Source: JBOGED01 sp050743625
GTDB taxonomy: Bacteria > Actinomycetota > Nitriliruptoria > Euzebyales > Egibacteraceae
Direction: 5' to 3'
Assembly: GCA_050743625.1 (NCBI GenBank)
Contig: JBOGED010000388.1
Coordinates: 1 to 13,823 of the forward strand
Length of the DNA stretch: 13,823 nt
The notes under the pieces are model-generated. The model had not been told where the DNA came from. It was given only the letters and a program-made list of their open reading frames with translations, and searched no databases. The translations under genes were made by a program, and so were the position numbers. Below are positions 5,941-13,823 of the stretch, piece by piece; positions within the stretch are counted from its first letter, which is position 1, and the number at the start of each line of letters is the position of its first letter.

Positions 5941-7113
5941 TCAGGGCGGCCTCACTGAAAAGAGCGGGAAGAGCGTGTCGAGATCGTTGTGGGCGTAATC
6001 GACGGCAAGTTGTGGGATCTCGTCCCAGCTGTAGGGGCGACTGTCTGTACGGGGTGGCAGCCAGCCCGTGCGCTCGGCAAACTCGACAGCGGCCAACCCC
6101 TCCTCGTAGCGTGCGTAGTGCGTGTGCACGTGTATGTGCCGCTGAATGCACTCGATCGCCCGGATGATCGAGAGGCTCATTCCCTGCTTCCACCCCGCCG
6201 TCGCGAGGACACCTCCTCGGGCCAACGCTTTGAGGGTTGCCCTGGTGACCGGACGGCCGATGTTGTCGATGAAGATCGACACCCCCTCACCGTCCGTTGT
6301 GTCCTTGACGACCTGGGCGAAGGCGTGCTCGGCCGCCAGGTAGGCGCGACGGTAGTGCTGATCCGTCTCGTAGCGCTCGGGCTGAAAGTCCAACTCGCTG
6401 AACTGCCGGCGATCGATCGGGGTGATCCCGTATTCCAAGAGCTGCTTCAGTCGCGCCTCGCGCGCGCTGATCATCGCCGTCTGGAAGCCGAAGTGTTGGG
6501 CGAGTACGAGCTCAGCGAAGGCGACCCCCCCGCCCCAGCCGAAGACATGGGCGTCCCGCGGCGGCACGTGCTCCATCTGCGCCAGCCAGCACCGGTGGGC
6601 GACGGACCAGTTCGCCCACGCCGTGATGTACCGAAGTGAGAATCCCGCCCACTGCTCGAGCGAGTGGCCGGTGGTGTCAGGAATGGGGATTACCTGCTTC
6701 TGGTGCAACTTCGTCCGCTTCGCAAGGATGCCGATGGTGTCCGGCGCGTCGTAGGCGAGCGCGCGGACCATGAAGCCATGCTTGTCCCAACTCCCGCTGG
6801 CGAAGACCACCGCTCGGTCGCCCGCCTGAACAGTGGTGACCGCCTCGCCGACGCGTAAGATATACACGACGCCCGCATTGCCAATCACGACCTCGTCCAC
6901 TCCACGCGATCGGCAGACATCGATCGGCTCGCGGGCTACCGCATGCCCCATGTTTCCTTCCCAGCAGCCGAAAATCGGCTCAACAAGAACTTCGTCCGCC
7001 GCGATCTCCGGGATAGTAATGCGCTTCCGCTGGAGTTCAGCTCGCGATATCGGACCGTGCTTGTTCTCTGGGCCAGCGGGGAGTACCCACGCTTCCGTCG
7101 TCTCTGTAGGCAT
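5941..7113 (-). CDS. MDR-family reductase, divergent relative of crotonyl-CoA carboxylase/reductase
   Basis: A 390-aa medium-chain dehydrogenase/reductase with a GroES-like N-terminal domain (about 35-140) and a Rossmann domain whose cofactor loop is GWGGG (192-196). Where zinc alcohol dehydrogenases have GHE, this has IGNAGVV (77-83), so no catalytic zinc is expected. The C-terminal HTHYARYEEG (330-339) resembles the matching stretch of crotonyl-CoA carboxylase/reductases (CCR), including the histidine that helps hold CO2. However, the ETNFGG-like loop carrying the key glutamate of CCRs is not seen; the equivalent region reads GSWDKHGFM (107-115). The protein is also shorter than typical CCRs (about 440-450 aa). 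It may be an enoyl-thioester reductase without carboxylation, or a CCR with a rebuilt pocket. Start ATG 7113 has GAGGA with a 7-base spacer. It lies 65 bases behind the PKS and ahead of KAS III, probably in one operon. Confidence 0.75.
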   Translation of the reverse strand: MPTETTEAWVLPAGPENKHGPISRAELQRKRITIPEIAADEVLVEPIFGCWEGNMGHAVAREPIDVCRSRGVDEVVIGNAGVVYILRVGEAVTTVQAGDRAVVFASGSWDKHGFMVRALAYDAPDTIGILAKRTKLHQKQVIPIPDTTGHSLEQWAGFSLRYITAWANWSVAHRCWLAQMEHVPPRDAHVFGWGGGVAFAELVLAQHFGFQTAMISAREARLKQLLEYGITPIDRRQFSELDFQPERYETDQHYRRAYLAAEHAFAQVVKDTTDGEGVSIFIDNIGRPVTRATLKALARGGVLATAGWKQGMSLSIIRAIECIQRHIHVHTHYARYEEGLAAVEFAERTGWLPPRTDSRPYSWDEIPQLAVDYAHNDLDTLFPLFSVRPP

Positions 7114-7178
7114 AGGGAGTCCTCGGTTTCAGTCGTGTCCAGGCCCTGGCTCAAGAAGGGCAACCAGTGCCACATCTT

Positions 7179-10100
7179 TTACGGTGTACACATAGCCAGA
7201 AGCCAATCATGGACAGTCTGCGCGGTAGGATGAGCATGGCTCTCCATCATCGTAAAATGATCACCTGATACGTCTATGGTTGTGTCAGCAAAGTCGCAGG
7301 AAGCCCGCCAATCGTCATCGCTTAATGGGCTCGCCAATCCATCGGAAATGGCATCCGTGGCCCGTACGAATAAGACGGGAGTGGCGATAGCCGACGGCTT
7401 CCAGTCCGAGAATATGCGTAAATACCCACCCATGGCGGTGAGCTGTACGCCATCCATTGACCCGAACGCTTTCTCCCGCTCAAAAATCGCCCTTATCATT
7501 GGGGATTGAATCCGGAGCAACGCCAAGCTGGCGGGCCAGTAGGTGTCCAATAGCATGACCGCAGTCGGGAAAACGCCGAGGTCCTCCAGGCGGCTCGTTA
7601 CCGCATGGGCGATCCACCCACCAGAGGAGTGCCCCACGAGCACGAATGGAGCGCCGGCCGCGCACCGCTGAACAGCTTCGGTCTGCAGGTCGATGACCGC
7701 GCTGGCGGAGGCGGGAAGAGGCTCCGCTCCGGCGAATCCCGGCTCGGGGAGAACTGTTACATCTCGAAGGCCGTCGAAGGTCGCCGCGAAACGAGCATAC
7801 TGGAGGGCGCTCGCGAGCGGAGTGAGCGCGGGGAAGCAGATTAAACCGGGTTGCGTGGTGCCTTGGGAGAGTTGGACTAAGCTGGGAGCCGCTTCAAGAC
7901 CTGATGAGACGTCGAATGCAGGGCGAAGACGGGAGGCTGCCATCAACAGCTCTATGCCTTCGTGTAGTTTCCCCGAGTCACAAGCCTGTCGAAACAGTGG
8001 CTCGATGCCAGCTAATGCCCCCATGCCAGAGGTTGAAGTATTGGGGATTGATCCCCTGACCCCATCGCCGCTCACGCCGAGAGACTCGTTCAAGGTAGCC
8101 AGCTGTACTCGCAGATGGGCGGCCAGCCTGGCGGGGGTGGGATGGTCGAAGACCAGCGTGGCGGGCAGCCGCAGCCCGGTCGCCGCGCCCAGCCGGTTAC
8201 GCAGCTCCAGTGCGGTCAACGAGTCGAACCCCAACTCGCGGAACTCCCGCCCGGCCGGTGCCGCTCCCGCCGCGTCCGGTCCGGCGTGGCCCAACACCAC
8301 TCCCACCTGGGCGCACACCAGCTCAGTCAGGGCCCGCTCGCCGTCGGTTTGGGACAGCCCGGCCAGCCGCCGCGCCCACCGGCTGGATTCCGCACCGATG
8401 TCGCCGTTGGGGGTGTGGACGGGCGGCCGGGCCGAGCTGCGGACCAGCCCACCCAGAAGCGTTGGCAAGGTCCCGGCCCGTGCCTGAGCGCGCAACGCGG
8501 CGGGGTCCCAGCGGACCGGGCAGACCACCGCCCGTCTGGTGGCCAGGGCGGCGTCGAGCAGCGCCAACCCCTGCTCGGCCGACAGCGGGGCCAGACCCTG
8601 GCGGGTCATGCGCGCGAGGTCGGCCTCCCCCAGATCCCCGGTCATCCCCTCGGCCCAAGGACCCCATACCAATGAGGTAGCGGCCAACCCACGTGCTCGC
8701 CGATGTTGCGCTAACGCGTCCAGGAAGGTGTTGGCTGCCGCGTAGTTGGCCTGGCCTGGGCTGCCCAGGACGCCGGCGACCGAGGAGAACAGCACGAACA
8801 TCGACAGGTCCAGGTGTTGGGTGAGCTCGTGGAGGTGCCACGCGGCGTCCACTTTGGGCGCCAACACCCGGTCGAGGTGCGCCGGCGTCAACGAGGTGAT
8901 GACTCCGTCGTCGAGCACGTCCGCGGCGTGCACCACCGCGCTCAGCCGACCTTCGGCGAGCACCGAGCTGACCAACCCCGCCAAAGCGTCACGGTCGGTG
9001 ACGTCACAGGCAGCTATCGTCACGTGGGCGCCCAGCTCAGCCAGCTCTGCCTGCAGTTGGTCGGCGCCGGGAGCCTGTGGCCCGTTGCGGCTGGCCAGCA
9101 CCATCCGTCGGGCGTGATGCTGGGTGATCAGATGGCGGGCGACCAGCCTGCCCAGCGCGCCGGTGCCGCCGGTCACCAGCACCGGGGCCTCGGGATCGAA
9201 CAGCCGACCGGCAGGCGCCGCGCTGGGGGTCATTCGGGTCAGCCGGGGCACATACACCCCGCCGCCACGCACGGCCGCCTGCGGCTCACCCGACGCCAGT
9301 ACCGTCGGCAGCAACGCACAGCAACGGCCCAGATCGTCCTGGCTGTCCAGGTCGACCAAGACGAGCCGCCCGGGGTTTTCCGACTGCGCCGAGCGCACCA
9401 GCCCCCACACCGGCGCACATCCCAAGTCCGCCACGTCCTCATCGCCCACCGCCACCGCGCCACGGGTCACGACCACCAGCCGCGAAGAGCCGAGCTGCTC
9501 ATCGGCAAGCCACGCCTGCAGCAGGGCCAACGCCCGACGCGTGGCCGTGCGCGCCGCCTGCGTCGCCCCACCCGCCTCAGTGCCACCAGCCCGGTCCGGT
9601 CCAGCACAGGCGGTCACTACCGCTAGAGGAGCCGGCGCATCTGCAGCGACCGCCGCGGCCAGGGACCCGAAATCGGGGTACGTGGTCACGGCTATCCCGG
9701 CGGCCAGCAACGCGACGTCCAATCCCAGCCCGTCCCCGTTGGTCTCGATGACCGCCCACTGATCCGCCATCGGTGGGGGGGCGGGCTCGACCGGCAGGTG
9801 AGCCCAGTCCATGCGCAGCAACGACTCGTGATGCCTGCCGCCCGCGGCACGAAGCCGCTCGACGGGCAGTGGCCGCAATACCAGCGACTCGACTGAGACG
9901 ACCAGCCGGCCGGTGGGGTCGGTGGCCGTCAATCTGACCGCATCCGGGGCGGACGCGTCGACAGCGTCCAGGCCCAGATCCGCAGCTCCTGCTGCGGGCC
10001 CCACCGGCCGCAACCGCACACGCAACACCGAAGCCCCGCTGGCGTGTAGGCGCACGCCAGCCCACGAGAATGGCAGCCTCACTCCCGTTTCCGCGGCGGT

Positions 10101-13100
10101 GTCCTGTGCGGGCGGGGTCAGCCCGAGCGGGTGCAACGCGGCATCCAGCAGCGCCGGATGCAATCCGAACCGCCCCGCCTCATCCTCGACCTGTTCGGGC
10201 AGCGTGACCTCGGCGAAGATCTCGTCCCCTCGCCGCCACATCGTGCGGAGTCCTTGGAACGCAGGCCCATAACAGAGGCCCTGCTCGGCCAGCCGGTCAT
10301 ACAGGTCATCTCTGTCGATTGGCGCCGCCCCCGCCGGAGGCCACGGGTCTACCCCATCAACGCTCGCAGACCCCACCGTCGGGGCCAGCCTGCCGCTGGC
10401 GTGCCGCGTCCACCCGGCTGCCAACCCCGCGTCATGTCCGCTGTCGGGTCGTGTGTGCAGGCTCAGCGACCGCCGCCCGGTTGCGTCGGGTGCGCCCACC
10501 GTCACCTGCAGCTGCACCGCGCTGTCCTCGGGCAGCACCAGTGGGACCTCTATGACGAGCTCGGAGACCTGGTCGCAGCCGACCTGGTCGCCCGCGCGCA
10601 TCGCCAACTCCACAAAGGTGGTGCCCGGCAGCACCACCATCCCCGCGACCTCATGGTCGGCCAGCCACGGCTGAGACCGGACCGACAGGCGACCGGTGAA
10701 CAAGACGCCGTCGCCCTCGGCCAATCCCACCGCCGCGCCCAGCAGCGGATGACCCACCGACCCCACTCCGGTTGCGCCCAAGTCCTCCGTGATCACAGGG
10801 GCTTGGAGCCAGTAGCGTTGCCGTTGGAACGCATACGTTGGCAACTCCACCCGGCGCCCACCCGCCAGCAGTGTTTGCCAGTCGACCGGGCAGCCGTACA
10901 CAAACAGCTCGGCAGCAGATATCAGGAGCCGCTCCAGCCCACCGTCCTCACGGCGCGACGAGCCGACCACCACTGCCTCACTACCGGTTTCCTCGGCGAT
11001 CTCCTGCACCGCCGCCGTTAACACCGGGTGCGGGCTGACCTCGACGAAGAACCGGCAGTCCTGCGCCAGCAGCCCGCGCACCGCCTGCTCGAAACACACC
11101 GCTTGACGCAGGTTGCGATACCAATAGGCGGCGTCCAACTCGACGGTGTCCAATAGCCCCCCCGTCACCGTCGAACAGAACGGGACCTCCCCCGAGCGAG
11201 GAGCGATCCCCGACAGCGCATCCAACAGCCGCTCCCGGACCGCCTCGACCTGCCACGAATGCGCGGCGTAGTCCACCGGGATCCGCTTGGCGCGGACATC
11301 GTCCGCCGCCAGCTCGGCCAACAGGTCGTCCAGCGCGTCGGGGTCGCCCGAGACCACCGTCGAGGTAGGCCCATTGACGACCGCGACCGACAGCCGGTCC
11401 TGCCACCGGTCCAGATATGGGCCCAACCGTGCCGCTGGCAGTGTCACGGAGGCCATCCCACCCCGGCCGGTCAGACCCACCAGCGCCTGGCTGCGCAGCG
11501 CCACGATGCGGGCGGCGTCGGCCAGCGACAGCCCACCAGCGACACAGGCGGCGGCGATCTCGCCTTGGCTGTGGCCCACCACCACCCCCGGCGTTACACC
11601 GCAGGAGCGCCAGAACTCGGCGAGGGACACCATGACCGCGAACAGCACCGGCTGGACTACGTCCACCCGCTCCAGCGACGGCGCGTCCCCCTCGCCGCGC
11701 AGCGCGTCCACCACCGACCAGTCCGCATAAGGAGCCAGCGCCTCAGCGCACGCCTGCATCCGCTCGCGGAACACCGCCGAGGCGTCTAACAGCTCCAACC
11801 CCATCCCCACCCACTGCGAGCCTTGACCTGGGAACACCAACGCAACCTTGCCGCCGGCCCCGGCCCCGGCCACACCCTCGACCACGCCCGGCCGCGGCGT
11901 GTTCGCGGCCAGGGCGTCCAAGCCCGTCAACAGCCCCTCACGATCAGAACCCACGACCACTCCGCGATGCGGTAACGCAGCCCGAGTCGTGACCAACGAA
12001 TACCCGATATCGGTCTGATGCAGCTCAGGCCGGGCCCGCACATGCTCGGCCAACCGCCCCGCCTGCCCCGCTAACGCCCCCGCAGCGCGGGCCGAGACCA
12101 CCCACACCCCCACTCCGCCAGCGTCGGGGACAGACTCATTGCCATCGTCGTGGGCTGGCTGGTCGGGGGCTGGGGCTTGCTCCAGGATGGCATGCGCGTT
12201 GGTGCCGCTGATCCCGAACGAGGACACCCCCACCCGGCGAGGCTGGCCGGTTTCCGGCCACGGGATGGCCTCGGTCAACAGCGCCAACCCACTGTCCGTC
12301 CAGTCCACATGGGAAGACTGCCGCTCGACATGCAGGGTCGGGGCCAGCAGCCCATGGCGCAGCGACTGCACCATCTTGATGACCCCGCCCACACCGGCCG
12401 CGGCCTGGGCGTGGCCGATGTTGGATTTCAACGACCCGACCCACAACGGCTGCCCCTCAGCCCGGCCCTGACCGTAGACGGCGGCCAACGCCTGGGCCTC
12501 GATCGGGTCTCCCAACACGGTGCCGGTGCCATGCGCCTCGACCGCGTCCACCTGCGCCGGGTCCAGCCCGGCGACGGCCAGCGCCTGGCGGATCACCCGC
12601 TGCTGGGAGGGGCCATTCGGCGCGGTCAATCCGTTGCTCGCGCCGTCTTGGTTGACCGCGCTGCCACGCACCAGCGCCAAGACCGGATGACCGTTGCGAC
12701 GCGCGTCGGACAGACGCTCGAGCAGCACCATACCCACACCCTCAGACGAGCCCGTGCCGTCCGCGTCGGCGGAGAACGCCTTGCAGCGCCCGTCCGGTGA
12801 CAATGCCCGCTGCCGACAAAGTTCCACGAACGACACCGGGCTGGCCATCACGGTCACCCCGCCGGCCAACGCCAACGAGCACTCGCCGCGGCGCAGCGCT
12901 TGGCAGGCCAGGTGCAGCGTCACCAGCGAGGACGAGCAGGCCGTGTCCACGCTCACCGCGGGGCCTTCCAGCCCGAATGTGTAGGCCACCCGGCCCGAGG
13001 CCACACTGCCGGCGCTGCCGGTGCCCAGATAGCCCTCCAGCTCCTCTGGCGCTCGCTGCAGGCGTGTGGCGTAGTCGTTGTACATGATCCCGACGTACAC

Positions 13101-13823
13101 GCCGGTGTTACTGCCCCGCAGCGATGCCGGCTCGATGCCGGCTCGCTCGAAGGCCTCCCATGAGGTCTCTAGCAGCAGACGCTGCTGGGGGTCGATCGCC
13201 AACGCCTCACGCGGGCTGATTCCAAAGAACCTGGCGTCGAACTGCGCCGGGTCATCAAGGAACCCGCCGTGGCGCACATAGCTTGCGCCCGCCTGGTCAG
13301 GGTCGGGGTCGTACAGCCGGTCGATGTCCCAGTCGCGGTCGGTGGGGAACGCGGAGATCGCATCGACGCCCGCGCACACCAGCTCCCATAACCCCTGCGG
13401 GCTGGTCACCCCTCCGGGGAACCGGCAGCCCATCCCTACCACGGCCACCGGCTCGTCGTCAGACACTCCCGTTGTCACTGCGGGAATCTGCGGCTCGGCG
13501 TGGGCACCCACCAGCTGCGCGCGCAGATTTGCGGCCAGCTTGGCCGGGGTGGGGTAGTCGAACAGCAGCGTGGCGGGCAGCCGTAGCCCGGTCGCCGCGG
13601 CCAGCCGGTTGCGTAGCTCCACCGCGGTCAACGAGTCAAATCCCAACTCGCGGAACTCTCGCCCGGCCTGAATCGCCCCCGGCCCCGTATGGCCCAACAC
13701 CACCGCCGCCTCGGCCGCGACCAGCTCTGCCAGCACCCGCTCCCCGTCGACTCGGGGCAGCCCCGCGACGCGCCGCCGCACCGCCGACCCATCCGAGCCT
13801 CCCGCGTCCGCGCTGCGTCGGGC
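7179..13823 (-). CDS. Modular type I polyketide synthase, 3' end: ACP | KS-AT-DH-KR-ACP-TE
   Basis: The frame is open from the right edge to TAA at 7179-7181, giving 2214 visible residues (counted from the edge); the protein starts outside the window. Domains: ACP with phosphopantetheine Ser64 (GFDSL); KS from about 124, Cys296 (DTACSSS), His431 (EAHGTGT), His471 (NIGHA); AT from about 659, Ser752 in GHSQGE, specificity motif YAAH at 852-855; DH from about 1025, His1057 in HEVAGMVVLP and Asp1227 in LDAALHP; structural then catalytic KR, TGGTGALG at 1551-1558, LDD at 1637-1639 (B-type), Ser1681 and Tyr1694; ACP Ser1868; TE with Ser2066 (GHSSGG), Asp2093, His2189. All look active and there is no ER. 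GHSQGE and RVDVVQP point to methylmalonyl-type extenders. The module would leave a 2-branched trans-enoyl unit, and the TE ends the assembly line. The DNA encoding the TE is clearly lower in GC than the module. Confidence 0.97.
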   Translation of the reverse strand, partial: ARRSADAGGSDGSAVRRRVAGLPRVDGERVLAELVAAEAAVVLGHTGPGAIQAGREFRELGFDSLTAVELRNRLAAATGLRLPATLLFDYPTPAKLAANLRAQLVGAHAEPQIPAVTTGVSDDEPVAVVGMGCRFPGGVTSPQGLWELVCAGVDAISAFPTDRDWDIDRLYDPDPDQAGASYVRHGGFLDDPAQFDARFFGISPREALAIDPQQRLLLETSWEAFERAGIEPASLRGSNTGVYVGIMYNDYATRLQRAPEELEGYLGTGSAGSVASGRVAYTFGLEGPAVSVDTACSSSLVTLHLACQALRRGECSLALAGGVTVMASPVSFVELCRQRALSPDGRCKAFSADADGTGSSEGVGMVLLERLSDARRNGHPVLALVRGSAVNQDGASNGLTAPNGPSQQRVIRQALAVAGLDPAQVDAVEAHGTGTVLGDPIEAQALAAVYGQGRAEGQPLWVGSLKSNIGHAQAAAGVGGVIKMVQSLRHGLLAPTLHVERQSSHVDWTDSGLALLTEAIPWPETGQPRRVGVSSFGISGTNAHAILEQAPAPDQPAHDDGNESVPDAGGVGVWVVSARAAGALAGQAGRLAEHVRARPELHQTDIGYSLVTTRAALPHRGVVVGSDREGLLTGLDALAANTPRPGVVEGVAGAGAGGKVALVFPGQGSQWVGMGLELLDASAVFRERMQACAEALAPYADWSVVDALRGEGDAPSLERVDVVQPVLFAVMVSLAEFWRSCGVTPGVVVGHSQGEIAAACVAGGLSLADAARIVALRSQALVGLTGRGGMASVTLPAARLGPYLDRWQDRLSVAVVNGPTSTVVSGDPDALDDLLAELAADDVRAKRIPVDYAAHSWQVEAVRERLLDALSGIAPRSGEVPFCSTVTGGLLDTVELDAAYWYRNLRQAVCFEQAVRGLLAQDCRFFVEVSPHPVLTAAVQEIAEETGSEAVVVGSSRREDGGLERLLISAAELFVYGCPVDWQTLLAGGRRVELPTYAFQRQRYWLQAPVITEDLGATGVGSVGHPLLGAAVGLAEGDGVLFTGRLSVRSQPWLADHEVAGMVVLPGTTFVELAMRAGDQVGCDQVSELVIEVPLVLPEDSAVQLQVTVGAPDATGRRSLSLHTRPDSGHDAGLAAGWTRHASGRLAPTVGSASVDGVDPWPPAGAAPIDRDDLYDRLAEQGLCYGPAFQGLRTMWRRGDEIFAEVTLPEQVEDEAGRFGLHPALLDAALHPLGLTPPAQDTAAETGVRLPFSWAGVRLHASGASVLRVRLRPVGPAAGAADLGLDAVDASAPDAVRLTATDPTGRLVVSVESLVLRPLPVERLRAAGGRHHESLLRMDWAHLPVEPAPPPMADQWAVIETNGDGLGLDVALLAAGIAVTTYPDFGSLAAAVAADAPAPLAVVTACAGPDRAGGTEAGGATQAARTATRRALALLQAWLADEQLGSSRLVVVTRGAVAVGDEDVADLGCAPVWGLVRSAQSENPGRLVLVDLDSQDDLGRCCALLPTVLASGEPQAAVRGGGVYVPRLTRMTPSAAPAGRLFDPEAPVLVTGGTGALGRLVARHLITQHHARRMVLASRNGPQAPGADQLQAELAELGAHVTIAACDVTDRDALAGLVSSVLAEGRLSAVVHAADVLDDGVITSLTPAHLDRVLAPKVDAAWHLHELTQHLDLSMFVLFSSVAGVLGSPGQANYAAANTFLDALAQHRRARGLAATSLVWGPWAEGMTGDLGEADLARMTRQGLAPLSAEQGLALLDAALATRRAVVCPVRWDPAALRAQARAGTLPTLLGGLVRSSARPPVHTPNGDIGAESSRWARRLAGLSQTDGERALTELVCAQVGVVLGHAGPDAAGAAPAGREFRELGFDSLTALELRNRLGAATGLRLPATLVFDHPTPARLAAHLRVQLATLNESLGVSGDGVRGSIPNTSTSGMGALAGIEPLFRQACDSGKLHEGIELLMAASRLRPAFDVSSGLEAAPSLVQLSQGTTQPGLICFPALTPLASALQYARFAATFDGLRDVTVLPEPGFAGAEPLPASASAVIDLQTEAVQRCAAGAPFVLVGHSSGGWIAHAVTSRLEDLGVFPTAVMLLDTYWPASLALLRIQSPMIRAIFEREKAFGSMDGVQLTAMGGYLRIFSDWKPSAIATPVLFVRATDAISDGLASPLSDDDWRASCDFADTTIDVSGDHFTMMESHAHPTAQTVHDWLLAMCTP
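8124..8256 (-). repeat. ACP-encoding direct repeat, copy in the last module
   Basis: This stretch covers the helix around the phosphopantetheine serine of the terminal ACP. It matches 13536-13668 with about 15 differences in 133 bases by eye (about 89% identity), with no gaps. Such near-identical segments are normal between modules of one PKS and can mediate recombination. Confidence 0.8.
13536..13668 (-). repeat. ACP-encoding direct repeat, copy in the upstream module
   Basis: The partner of 8124-8256, offset by 5412 bases, which is one full module. It encodes the core of the ACP that ends the preceding, mostly unseen, module. Confidence 0.8.

Noticed and set aside
7323..13391. bldA-type regulation through TTA codons
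   Set aside because: At least twelve TTA codons are spread through one frame, so TTA is unlikely to act as a rare regulatory codon here; kept as a finding about the host instead.
13779..13781. GTG at 13781 as the start of the PKS
   Set aside because: The frame is open through the remaining 42 bases to the window edge and the GTG falls just before an ACP that belongs to an upstream module, so it is an internal valine.
1..13823. tRNA, rRNA, CRISPR array, transposase or attachment site
   Set aside because: None was seen by eye: no regularly spaced short repeats, no cloverleaf with a T-loop consensus, and no transposase motifs in any frame considered.

Overview
This window looks like one end of a modular type I polyketide synthase (PKS) gene cluster from a high-GC actinomycete. 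The grounds are GC content of roughly 57-72% in the stretches counted, GTG starts, a canonical actinobacterial cis-AT module, and an EshA-like (family 2B encapsulin) gene at the left edge. The PKS reading frame contains at least twelve in-frame TTA leucine codons by eye. That would be very unusual for a Streptomyces gene under bldA control, so another actinomycete genus is more likely, but the genus cannot be fixed from this sequence.

Layout from left to right. 1-342 (-): start of a family 2B encapsulin shell / EshA-like gene that runs off the left edge. 343-729: no convincing gene, but a small hairpin and a possible protein C-terminus remnant. 730-1488 (-): stand-alone type II thioesterase. 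1489-1616: divergent promoter region. 1617-3828 (+): two-gene operon with a BioA-like class III aminotransferase and an SDR dehydrogenase. 3829-3995: convergent intergenic region with three hairpins, two of them diverged copies of each other. 3996-7113 (-): 3-hydroxyacyl-CoA dehydrogenase, KAS III (FabH-like) ketosynthase and a crotonyl-CoA-reductase-like MDR reductase. 7179-13823 (-): 3' end of a modular PKS, ACP | KS-AT-DH-KR-ACP-TE, open at the right edge. All minus-strand genes from the PKS to the dehydrogenase can be read as one transcript in the order PKS, MDR reductase, KAS III, dehydrogenase.

How it may work together (inference). The last module would load a methylmalonyl-type extender, reduce the beta-ketone with a B-type KR, dehydrate with DH, and leave an alpha-branched trans-enoyl thioester, because ER is absent. 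The TE would then hydrolyse or cyclise the chain, and the type II TE would clear misprimed ACPs. KAS III, 3-hydroxyacyl-CoA dehydrogenase and an MDR enoyl reductase resemble the cassettes that make unusual alkylmalonyl-CoA extenders or branched starters. The reductase, however, has lost zinc-type residues and seems to lack the carboxylation loop of true crotonyl-CoA carboxylase/reductases, and no dehydratase is present. The aminotransferase and SDR pair could convert an alcohol to a ketone and then an amine, or supply an amino acyl unit, which hints at a nitrogen-containing polyketide.

The most unusual points are the divergent CCR-like reductase in an extender-type cassette, an AT with YAAH in place of YASH, a sharp GC drop exactly at the ACP-TE boundary, a probably leaderless aminotransferase, paired related hairpins, and an encapsulin-family gene flanking a PKS cluster.
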